A stretch of DNA of 42,245 bases. It comes from Candidatus Rifleibacteriota bacterium (GTDB lineage: Bacteria > Muiribacteriota > Ozemobacteria > Ozemobacterales > Ozemobacteraceae). A program made the position numbers and the translations under genes. The notes below the pieces were generated by a model, which saw only the letters and a program-made list of their open reading frames with translations, was not told the DNA's origin and ran no database searches. Of the stretch, positions 15,559 to 23,354 are shown piece after piece. Every line of letters begins with the position of its first letter. Position 1 is the stretch's first letter. The DNA is taken from assembly GCA_015233565.1 (NCBI GenBank), contig JADFXM010000061.1, positions 1 to 42,245 on the forward strand, given 5' to 3'.

Positions 15559-16956
15559 CTAACTTGTCCTGGCAACCAAATTTCTTGCCCAATTCGCGCG
15601 TGCTCTGCGGAAATAGAAAAATAACGACTTGGAGATTGATTCCAAAGCTGTTCCGAGAAAAAAACCCGGCATTCCCCAGCCGATAAACGTGCTGAAGAAC
15701 CAGGCTGAGGGAATTCCTACAAGCCAGAAAGTTGAGAGAGTTATCACGCTTACGGCAAGGCCATCTCCGCCGGACCGCAGTACATTGGCAAGCATTACGA
15801 TAATTCCTTCGAAGGGAATGACGAATGCAAAGAGGCGAATAAGAAGAATCGAGGTCGCAGCAACTGAAGGTTGGACATTAAAAAACGTCAAGTACAATGA
15901 GGCGAAAGCGATATAACCGAGCCCCATGAATCCGGAAAAGAATATTGACAACCGCATCGCAAAAGAAACAAGCGTATCAGCTCTTTTTCGATGATCGGCA
16001 CCTAAAAATACTCCTGTCAAAGTTGCAACTGAGATTCCTATTGCTCCAAGCGGAATGTAACCCATACTTCGGAATCCCTGGAAAATGAAATAGGCTGCAA
16101 GAGCGTTTTGGCCGTTGAGTCCCACCACTTTGGTATAAGTTAAAGAAGCCGCCTGCCAGAAAAGCGCGTCGAGAAGTATGGGCATGGAAACTTTGAGAAT
16201 CCTTATTGCCATTGAACTTGAAAAAGTTTTCACATACGAAAATCTGAACGATAGTTCCTTCCATCGCAGATTTCGAAAAAAATACAACGATACTGCAAAA
16301 CCTAGAATTTCGGACGTGGCTGTAGCAAGCGCAGCTCCAGTGACTCCTAGTTTTGGAAAGCCAAACATCCCAAATATTAAGAGAGCATTGAGTGCTGTGT
16401 TACAACCAATGGTCAGAGCGCCTGAAATAAGGGGGGTTTTTGTATCCCCGAGCGCCCGCATTATTCCAGTAATAACAAATGTCCAAAGCACAAACGGGGC
16501 AGTAACTATTGTGATTCTGATAAAACCGGCGGCTTCAACTGAAATTGCAGCATTCTGCCCGGAAAGCCACATTGAAAGGGATTGAGCAAACACAAATACC
16601 GTTACTGCAAAGACCAGTCCCATAATTCCGGATAGTGCAAAAGCAGCTCCGGTAAGCTTTTTCAAACCATCGATGTCACCTCGGCCCCTAAGCTGTGCAG
16701 CAAGGATGGAAGCTCCTGCGGCAATAGCCCCACAAAGGTTCGCCGTAAAAAAAAGAGTTTGTCCACCGATTCCAACTCCGGAAATAGCAGTTTCCTGTAA
16801 TGATCCAACCATAATTCGATCAATTATTCCCAGCCCTGAATGGACGGCAGATTGAAGTGCCAGAGGAAAGGCCAATTGGAATATATCTCTGGAAAATCGG
16901 CTTGTAATAAGGCGTTTAAGCCTCGCAACCGGATTAGTTAACAAAATTTTGGACAC
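15559..16956 (-). CDS. MATE-family efflux transporter
   Basis: 465-aa inner-membrane protein with twelve predicted helices in two similar halves, typical of Na+/H+-driven MATE exporters: FQLAFPLALQSAVHSGLGIID near the start, IMVGSLQETAISGVGIGGQ in the first half, and ALGDTKTPLISGALTIG at the middle. It begins with GTG at 16956 behind a weak AGGTAG site, so the exact start is uncertain. It is the first gene of the minus arm that includes the putative lasso precursor and cyclase, and no ABC transporter is present. It may export the mature peptide, but a general drug or metabolite exporter is equally possible. Confidence 0.9.
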   Translation of the reverse strand: MSKILLTNPVARLKRLITSRFSRDIFQLAFPLALQSAVHSGLGIIDRIMVGSLQETAISGVGIGGQTLFFTANLCGAIAAGASILAAQLRGRGDIDGLKKLTGAAFALSGIMGLVFAVTVFVFAQSLSMWLSGQNAAISVEAAGFIRITIVTAPFVLWTFVITGIMRALGDTKTPLISGALTIGCNTALNALLIFGMFGFPKLGVTGAALATATSEILGFAVSLYFFRNLRWKELSFRFSYVKTFSSSMAIRILKVSMPILLDALFWQAASLTYTKVVGLNGQNALAAYFIFQGFRSMGYIPLGAIGISVATLTGVFLGADHRKRADTLVSFAMRLSIFFSGFMGLGYIAFASLYLTFFNVQPSVAATSILLIRLFAFVIPFEGIIVMLANVLRSGGDGLAVSVITLSTFWLVGIPSAWFFSTFIGWGMPGFFLGTALESISKSLFFYFRRARANWARNLVARTS

Positions 16957-17368
16957 CTACCTGACACAGATTTAAAAGTAATGAGCCAAATCCAAATGCG
17001 TATAAACCAATTCTCAGCGCTTCGGCTCCGCTCAATGGCCAGCGTCATTCTGCACAGCAGAATTCCATGCATCATCATAATTCCCCAACTTTACAAGCTT
17101 TCACAATATTTGGCGTGACAATTATACAAAATGTGAAAGGATTTTAAAAAAAATAGTTAAAATTTATCCGACATTTTGGGAAATTAAGTCGTGGGCAGCA
17201 TAACCAAAAGATCGTGAAATTCTTCGAAAATCAATTCACTTTCTTGGTCAACCGGAAAAATTTGCAAGAACGGCTTCAGATCAAGAGGACAACTGGCCTT
17301 TGGTTAAAACTGAGCACTGCCAAAAAATTGCCATTTGGACACAGTTTTTATTTCGGTGTTCCCCCTCT

Positions 17369-17487
17369 GAAGGTGTTAAAAAATAGGCTGATTTACAAAA
17401 GTACAATACCCAAACGCCTCACCAACAAACAATTGTGAAAGTTTTCACCGCAATTAACGGTCGATTTTTGATAATTTTTCACAGCTT
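17369..17487 (+). repeat. GTGTGAAAAA-type palindromic repeat, copy 1
   Basis: Opens GAAGGTGTTAAAAAATAGG and closes TTTTTCACAGCTTC, its approximate inverse, with GTACAATACC and CCAACAAACAATTGTGA inside. Related units are at 17625, 22806 and 23009. Confidence 0.75.
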
Positions 17488-17624
17488 CTCTGAAACAGGG
17501 TAAACGCATTAAAACCATCGAGATCTACTATTTAAGCTAGTATCAGGAACTTGGACACAGGTAATTTTTTTCTCAAATTCTACAGTATTCATATTTGTTT
17601 CAGGAATTTAAATGCGTTTGCCTT

Positions 17625-17722
17625 GAAACTGTGAAAAAATTGGCATTTCAATAATTTTACTAGCTGTTGGTGCTAGTTTCAGGAATCAGTTTTGTAAATT
17701 TTGGTGATTTTTTCACACCTTC
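17625..17722 (+). repeat. GTGTGAAAAA-type palindromic repeat, copy 2
   Basis: Opens GAAACTGTGAAAAAAT and closes GATTTTTTCACACCTTC. Shorter than the other copies, with little internal similarity. It ends about 95 bases before the metallopeptidase start, so it lies in that gene's promoter or leader region. Confidence 0.65.
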
Positions 17723-17817
17723 CCTGCTCTCTGAAAAAACTATTGACATCCTTTCAATCTTCCTTTAACCTGGAAGTACTCTTTGGATGTTATTTTAGTA
17801 AGGAGTATACGATTCGA

Positions 17818-19479
17818 ATGAGAAATTATTTATGTGTTTTGTTGGTGTCCTGCGTTGTAGGTTTTTCACCTGTGTTGGGTTTTGATGTTTCCCCGACTCA
17901 AACAACTGTCCCGGCTTCAGCAAAGAAAGCCGTTGTTGCTTCTCCCGAACTGCTTTCATTAATAGGTTCAAACAAGGCTTTCGAAAATAATATCGAACTG
18001 CTTACTCTCTCAGACGATGGCAAGCAGCTTTCAAGCCTGAGAGGCCATCTCTCTGAACCGCTGGAAGGTAACCTTGAAACAGCAGCTCGCAATTACGTAT
18101 TGACGAACTCCAAACTTTTCAACCTTCCAACTTCCCAAAAAACAGATTTTTTAAAAACTGTAAAGAACTTAACTAATGATGGTGTTTCCCACATTACTTT
18201 CGGCTGGGAAATTGACGGAACCCGCGTCCAGCATGCTCTAATCGAACTTCACATCGGCAAAGACAAAGTAGTACAACTTGTCAATGGTTCCTTCCCAACG
18301 ATTAATGAAATTTCCAATAAAATTGCAATCTCCGAAAAAACAGCCATTGAAACTGCAAATCAAGCGTTGGGAATAAAGGTTCTCCGAGGGGTAGCAAAGA
18401 GCGAAATGGTTGTACTTCCCGTCGGAAACGGAATGGGGAAAATGGCTTATCTGGTACGAATTCCCGCAAGCGATCCATTAGGCGACTGGGAAATTTATAT
18501 CGATGCTGAAACCCAAAAGGAAATTTCTCACCTGAATCAAATGGTTTTCGCAGATACAGGAAGTGCAAGCGAATCCGAAGGAATCGGCTCTGTTTATGTC
18601 CACCATCCATTCGCAGGCCCAGCCGAAAACGTTAAATTGTACCATCTCACTAAAACCTCACTTTCGGGTTTGTTCGCTGACGTTGGAAATGCCACAAGTC
18701 CCGTCGCTGTCAGCAGCACTTTCTATCATGTTTACGATCCAGTCAACACTCATTTCGATGAAACCAATGTTTACTTCTACATGACAAATATTCACGACTT
18801 TTTTTATAACCTTGGCTTCAAGAAACTGGACAGGCCGCTCCACGCAGTTGTTCACTATGGCAATAACTACGACAATGCTGCATACAGCTCTTTTTCAGAT
18901 GAAATTATTTTCGGTGATGGTGGAAAAAGGTTCTATGATCTCGCAAAAGAAGAGGCTGTAACCTACCATGAATATTCACATGCCCATCTTGCACAAATAG
19001 TACAACTTGATTATTCGGGCGAATCAGGAGCAATGAACGAAGGGCAAGCTGATTATTTTGCCTGTTCTTTTTCGGATGATCCCAAAATCGGCGAGTATGT
19101 TGCTTCAAGATCCTCCAGACCCTGGTTGAGAAATCTTACTGACAAGGTTCATTATCCTGAAGATATTTCGAATGAAGTCCATGCTGATAGTCGAATTTGG
19201 AGCGCCACCCTCTGGGATCTCAGACTTGTCCTTGGCGGCGAAAACATGGACAAACTGGTTGAAGGAAGCCTCTACTACCTCAAAAGTGGGGATCCCACTT
19301 TTATTGATGGTTACAATGCCCTATTAACTGCCGACGTTGCTCTCAATAGAGGAATTAACGGCCAAAAAATCACGCAGGCTTTCCAGGCGCGTGGTATTGT
19401 AAAAACAGCTTTCGTAGGTGCTTTTGACTCTACTGATCTGAAAACAATGAATGTTTTCAAAACGCTCCATAAGGATTAA
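17818..19479 (+). CDS. Secreted zinc metallopeptidase, M4/M36-like with FTP prodomain
   Basis: 553-aa exported protease. Signal peptide 1-22 (cut near VLG), a fungalysin/thermolysin propeptide (FTP-like, about 60-150, LRGHLSEPLEGNLETAARNY), then a PepSY-like inhibitory segment (about 160-240). The catalytic domain has HEYSH (384-388), and E408 in AMNEGQADYFA supplies the third zinc ligand, as in gluzincins; NEGxxDYFA recalls M36 fungalysins. It is probably secreted as an inactive precursor. I use the ATG at 17818 because a clean signal peptide follows; AAGGAG lies twelve bases upstream, slightly far. The repeats on its 5' side are described separately. Confidence 0.85.
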   Translation: MRNYLCVLLVSCVVGFSPVLGFDVSPTQTTVPASAKKAVVASPELLSLIGSNKAFENNIELLTLSDDGKQLSSLRGHLSEPLEGNLETAARNYVLTNSKLFNLPTSQKTDFLKTVKNLTNDGVSHITFGWEIDGTRVQHALIELHIGKDKVVQLVNGSFPTINEISNKIAISEKTAIETANQALGIKVLRGVAKSEMVVLPVGNGMGKMAYLVRIPASDPLGDWEIYIDAETQKEISHLNQMVFADTGSASESEGIGSVYVHHPFAGPAENVKLYHLTKTSLSGLFADVGNATSPVAVSSTFYHVYDPVNTHFDETNVYFYMTNIHDFFYNLGFKKLDRPLHAVVHYGNNYDNAAYSSFSDEIIFGDGGKRFYDLAKEEAVTYHEYSHAHLAQIVQLDYSGESGAMNEGQADYFACSFSDDPKIGEYVASRSSRPWLRNLTDKVHYPEDISNEVHADSRIWSATLWDLRLVLGGENMDKLVEGSLYYLKSGDPTFIDGYNALLTADVALNRGINGQKITQAFQARGIVKTAFVGAFDSTDLKTMNVFKTLHKD

Positions 19480-19691
19480 TTAGTCGCCAGAATAAACTTC
19501 CTTTCGGTGTCAACTTCATTCGGTTGATGGTCGATGCCAAAACTGAAAGTTACTTTTTGGGAAGATTTAGGTTTAATCTTCTGATGGCCGTGGCAAATGC
19601 GACGGCCATCAGGGAATTTAACCAGTCCAGTAGAATTCCCGATTGACTCAAATGGCAATGTCCAACAATCTTTTTCAGAAATGTAGAATAG
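19476..19691 (-). pseudogene. Protein-like remnant, unidentified
   Basis: An open minus-strand frame reads like the C-terminal end of a real protein (KDCWTLPFESIGNSTGLV ... FPDGRRICHG ... VTFSFGIDH) and stops at 19476, overlapping the metallopeptidase stop. There is no ATG or ribosome binding site, and a TGA precedes the frame. An 11-bp perfect inverted repeat (CTGATGGCCGT/ACGGCCATCAG, 19581-19612) lies within it. I do not recognise the family. Confidence 0.35.
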
Positions 19692-19747
19692 TCAGGTTTT
19701 TTAAATTAAAAGAAGCGCTATCAACTTTTTACCATAGGTGACCCAAC

Positions 19748-20203
19748 ATGATTATAGACCACATTTCACGTGCAACGAAATATTATCAACTAAACCAGCG
19801 ATTCAGCAAAGCTTTTACATTTCTAGAAGGGGCCGGTGAGAAGAGTGAACCCGGCCGCTTAGAACTTGACAATGAAAACCTTATTGCCATAATTCAGGAA
19901 TATAATACTAAACCACTTTCAGAAGGATTCTGGGAAGCCCATCGCAAGTACATTGACATCCAATTCCTCATCTTCGGAACCGAACTTATCGGTTACTCAC
20001 CAATAGAACTCATGCAACCTGAGCCATATGATTCATTAAAAGACCTCACAAAATGTAAAGGAAGCGGGTCATTTCTTTCTTTAAATTCAGGTTTTTTCAT
20101 GATTCTTTTCCCGGAGGATGCGCACATGCCTGGAATTGCCGTGAATTCGCAATTCGGGAAAGTCAGGAAAGTGGTTTTAAAAGTTGCTTTAGAAAAGCCG
20201 TAA
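19748..20203 (+). CDS. YhcH/YjgK/YiaL family protein (DUF386)
   Basis: 151-aa cupin-like beta-sandwich protein of the YhcH/YiaL/EbgC-beta family, which includes proteins linked to sialic acid and other sugar metabolism. Recognisable parts are FWEAHRKYIDIQFLIFGTE, with the metal-binding-type His and Glu residues, and MILFPEDAHMPGIAV near the end, at the usual length for the family. AGGTGA lies upstream of the ATG. No sugar catabolic genes are next to it, so its substrate is unknown. Confidence 0.88.
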   Translation: MIIDHISRATKYYQLNQRFSKAFTFLEGAGEKSEPGRLELDNENLIAIIQEYNTKPLSEGFWEAHRKYIDIQFLIFGTELIGYSPIELMQPEPYDSLKDLTKCKGSGSFLSLNSGFFMILFPEDAHMPGIAVNSQFGKVRKVVLKVALEKP

Positions 20204-20445
20204 AATCCCACAAACTTTTTAAATTCTATAATTTGAGCGCAGGTTCAGTGTCATTAAGACATGCTCTCACAAGGATGAATCGTCATTCCTCATCAACACA
20301 CACTGGCTCCCTAACAAAATTTGATTGCAATAAAATTCAATTCATACTTTCTGTTGAAAATATGCTCTTCTTGACGCTTTTAATTTAATAGATTAAATTT
20401 ATTAGTGATTCATTATGAAAATACAAACTCTAAAAGAGGCCGCAA

Positions 20446-21738
20446 ATGTTTTTAAAAAATAGTAAGAATTTCCTGTTTTTCCTATTCTTTTTGACTATAA
20501 GTTCAGTAACCATGTCAGCAGATAAAGAATTTCCCTACACATGGACCCCTGAAACCAATGTTCCGGATTGGGCTTTTTTCAGAGCTGAAGGAAGAACCCT
20601 TGTGGAAAGCCTTCCTCACGCAATGGCTTATTGTACAAAAGCTGCACGCATGAAAAAAACCGCCCCAATCGAAGAAATTCAATATTTCCGAGCAGCCGAG
20701 GAGACCATTAAATCCCTTGGACAAAAAAGATCTCCCGCCCAGGAAACAGTTCTTGCAAAATTTGGAATGGTAGGAGACATAATGTGGATCCGACAAGGCT
20801 GGACTGATTTCCTGGATCAACGTTTGTCAAATTACATGCAGGGATGGGATTTTTGGTTGGGAAATCTCGAAACTCCCATAGCTACATCAGTTCGTGTTCC
20901 TCATTTATTGCCGGATACCCGCTGGTTTAATTCCGCTCCGGAATTACTGACTTCCTTTTCCAGAAAAGACGGGACAAATTTGTTTGCGGCAGTTGGCTTT
21001 TCGAACAATCATGTCCTTGATCAAGGCCCAGTCGGAATTTCAGAAACTTTAGCCTTTCTGGAACAGTTGAAGGTTCTTACCAGTGGTTCTCGTTTAAAAG
21101 CTCAGGACAAACCATATGTTACTTTTTCTAAAAATGGAGTCAAATTTGGTTTCTATTCAGCCGGTTGGGGCCTAAATGACCCTCCTTCCTTGCTAAAATC
21201 CCCCTATCCGATTAATGTTGTTCCAGGACTAGCTCCTCCTCAACCTCTGGAAAAAGTTGATATTTCACAAATAAAAAGTGTTCTATCCGACATGAGCCAG
21301 GAAGGTTGCGATATTAAAATTATTTCCCTCCATTGGGGACATGAACACGAACTATTTCCGTCACCGGTTCAAATGCAATTGGCCCGAAAAATTGTCGAAA
21401 GTGGTGCCGACATAATAATGGGTCATCATCCCCACGTCGTACAACCTTTTGAAATATTGCCGGTCAATGGGTATTCCGAATTCCCATCAAAGGTAATGCT
21501 GCACGATGGGGCCGGCAAACCACGCAAAGCTCTTATTCTCTATTCTTTAGGAAATTTCTCCACTGCTATGAATGCTTGTTACGAAGTACAAGTTGGACAA
21601 ACAATCGTTGTAGAAGTAATTAAGCGTGCAGATGGCTCCATCGACTGGAACTTAAAAGACGCTGAACAAGTTTATAACGAACCCAAAGATCCCTCCACCG
21701 GTCATCTGAAATTAATGTTGCTTCGTGATCATAAATAA
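20446..21738 (+). CDS. CapA/PgsA-like secreted metallophosphatase-fold protein
   Basis: 430-aa exported protein with signal peptide 1-24 and the CapA motifs in order: GDIM (110-113), GNLETP (139-144), SNNH (186-189), HWGHEHE (296-302), GHHPHVVQPFE (326-336) and YSLGNF. These place metal-binding residues of a calcineurin-like fold found in poly-gamma-glutamate capsule proteins; its real substrate is unknown since no capB/capC genes are here. AAAAGAGG precedes the ATG. The next gene starts 22 bases downstream, so the two are probably cotranscribed. Confidence 0.85.
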   Translation: MFLKNSKNFLFFLFFLTISSVTMSADKEFPYTWTPETNVPDWAFFRAEGRTLVESLPHAMAYCTKAARMKKTAPIEEIQYFRAAEETIKSLGQKRSPAQETVLAKFGMVGDIMWIRQGWTDFLDQRLSNYMQGWDFWLGNLETPIATSVRVPHLLPDTRWFNSAPELLTSFSRKDGTNLFAAVGFSNNHVLDQGPVGISETLAFLEQLKVLTSGSRLKAQDKPYVTFSKNGVKFGFYSAGWGLNDPPSLLKSPYPINVVPGLAPPQPLEKVDISQIKSVLSDMSQEGCDIKIISLHWGHEHELFPSPVQMQLARKIVESGADIIMGHHPHVVQPFEILPVNGYSEFPSKVMLHDGAGKPRKALILYSLGNFSTAMNACYEVQVGQTIVVEVIKRADGSIDWNLKDAEQVYNEPKDPSTGHLKLMLLRDHK

Positions 21739-21760
21739 ATTCCATTTTGAGGAGCAAAAA

Positions 21761-22807
21761 ATGAGAAAAATACTTATTTCCGTTACGTTTTTGTTTTTTT
21801 CAGCTATTGCAGTTATTTCTACGGGCGCTGATTTCACAAACAATGCCCCTGCAAATGTCCTTCCCGCAGCAAATCCTTTAGCCATCGCGAACGCGGGAAT
21901 CCCGACGTTCAAATCTGTTGATTTTCCTGGTGGATTAAAGAACTCCATCGCGAAATCGCTTCTACAACCACCGATTGATCGAATTCCAGCACAAGCTTAT
22001 GTTACTAGTACCGGCAAAATTGCAATATTGAACATCCTTGATTCAGGGGATCTTTGGAGCACAGAGATAGACCTGAATGATATCGAATCTGCTGAAATTT
22101 TCAATACCCCGATTGCTCCAAGAGTGTTTCATTTTGCCCAGGGTTTCCACTTCAAAGGAGAAGGAATTTTAATTCGAAATGATAAGGGGCAAACGAAACA
22201 CATGAAAACCCTCATGATGGGAACTGGCCCTGAAGCGGCTTTCAGTGTCACCGGAATGCTCAGCATGCAAGTAATACAAATGAGGGCTTCTTCAATAGAA
22301 GAATACGCCAGAACCGGCTCTGTAGCTTCTGAAACACGCAAAATGGTTAATCCGCAAAAAATAAATTTGCGACGGTTGTTTCTTGCCAATGCTGAAGAAA
22401 CCGCAAGGCTTGCTGCTTTCACCTATATCCGGGCAATTTCGTTTGAACGACCTGAATGCACTGAAAACACCTTTGTGCAGAAATATCAGGTTCTTGGTGC
22501 AAACTGCATTTCCAGCGGAATTCAGAATGTCTCCCGAGCTGTTGAAGAACAATACAGAAAAACGATTGTTGAACTCGAAAAGAAAGACATTAACAAAGTG
22601 CCAATTTGGAATGAGCTGGCTTTTGTTAAGGTAATAAAACATTGGAACCAGATTTCCCAACTTGCAAAAGATGCTGTAGAAGGAAAAGGAGTGGACACCA
22701 AAAGCTTTTTGATCCTCGATAAATTTCAGACACATTTGCGTGAACAAAACCAGGTTTCTCTCCCCTGGCGAGCAGTTGATTTAATTAAATGGGCAACAAC
22801 CCCCTGA
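21761..22807 (+). CDS. Secreted protein of unknown function
   Basis: 348-aa protein with a signal peptide (MRKILISVTFLFFSAIAVIS). The start is the ATG at 21761 with GAGGAG six bases upstream. I do not recognise the family. A region around ENTFVQKYQVLGANCISSG faintly recalls the NC motif of some secreted cysteine hydrolases (for example DUF4105), but no matching His is obvious. The C-terminal half is helical. It follows the CapA-like gene by 22 bases and probably shares its transcript. A palindromic repeat starts at its stop codon. Confidence 0.7.
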   Translation: MRKILISVTFLFFSAIAVISTGADFTNNAPANVLPAANPLAIANAGIPTFKSVDFPGGLKNSIAKSLLQPPIDRIPAQAYVTSTGKIAILNILDSGDLWSTEIDLNDIESAEIFNTPIAPRVFHFAQGFHFKGEGILIRNDKGQTKHMKTLMMGTGPEAAFSVTGMLSMQVIQMRASSIEEYARTGSVASETRKMVNPQKINLRRLFLANAEETARLAAFTYIRAISFERPECTENTFVQKYQVLGANCISSGIQNVSRAVEEQYRKTIVELEKKDINKVPIWNELAFVKVIKHWNQISQLAKDAVEGKGVDTKSFLILDKFQTHLREQNQVSLPWRAVDLIKWATTP

Positions 22808-22924
22808 AGGTGTGAAAAAATAAGGCATTCCTCAGGGTACAACATTTGAGAGGGCCGCTGGCAAAAGATTGAGATATTTTTCACAGCCATTATTTACCTA
22901 TTTTTGACATTTTTTCACAGATTC
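22806..22924 (+). repeat. GTGTGAAAAA-type palindromic repeat, copy 3
   Basis: Opens GAAGGTGTGAAAAAATAAGG at the stop codon of the preceding gene and closes CATTTTTTCACAG. Like copy 4 it is preceded by GCAACAACCCCC, so flanking DNA was duplicated with it. It may work as a 3' mRNA structure. Confidence 0.75.
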
Positions 22925-23008
22925 CCTGAGTCAGACGAGTCACTCTTTAACTATGAAAAGGTTATCCGAACAAATCGTTGGATTCTTGCAACAACCCCCT
23001 TAGCCAGA

Positions 23009-23128
23009 GAAGGTGTGAAAAATTAGGATTATTCCTGCAAGTACAACACCAAAAAAACCAGCCAACAAACGTTTGTGATATTTTACACTTGGATTTTCTT
23101 CCGATTTTTGGTATTTTTTGACACCTTC
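23009..23128 (+). repeat. GTGTGAAAAA-type palindromic repeat, copy 4
   Basis: Opens GAAGGTGTGAAAAATTAGG and closes TATTTTTTGACACCTTC. The interior has GTACAACACC and CCAACAAACGTTTGTGA, matching copy 1 at 17369. It lies in the gap between convergent genes, followed by a lone ATTGGTA end similar to the MITE terminus near 23257. Confidence 0.78.
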
Positions 23129-23354
23129 AGAGACTCGCTGTTTAACCAGCTTTGCTCTGAATAAGCAGAAGCTCAAATATTGTATCTGAATTCCCGCAGA
23201 TTATGGCCCTTCGATCTCATGTCCTCTTACGAAGTTAAAAACAATTTAAGTGAGATTGGTATAAACATTTTTTTTGTGGGAAATGCCAAGTGGATTTCTT
23301 GGTTGGAAGCTCAAAAATTCTGATCAATTCAGACACGCATCAGGAGCTCTGATA

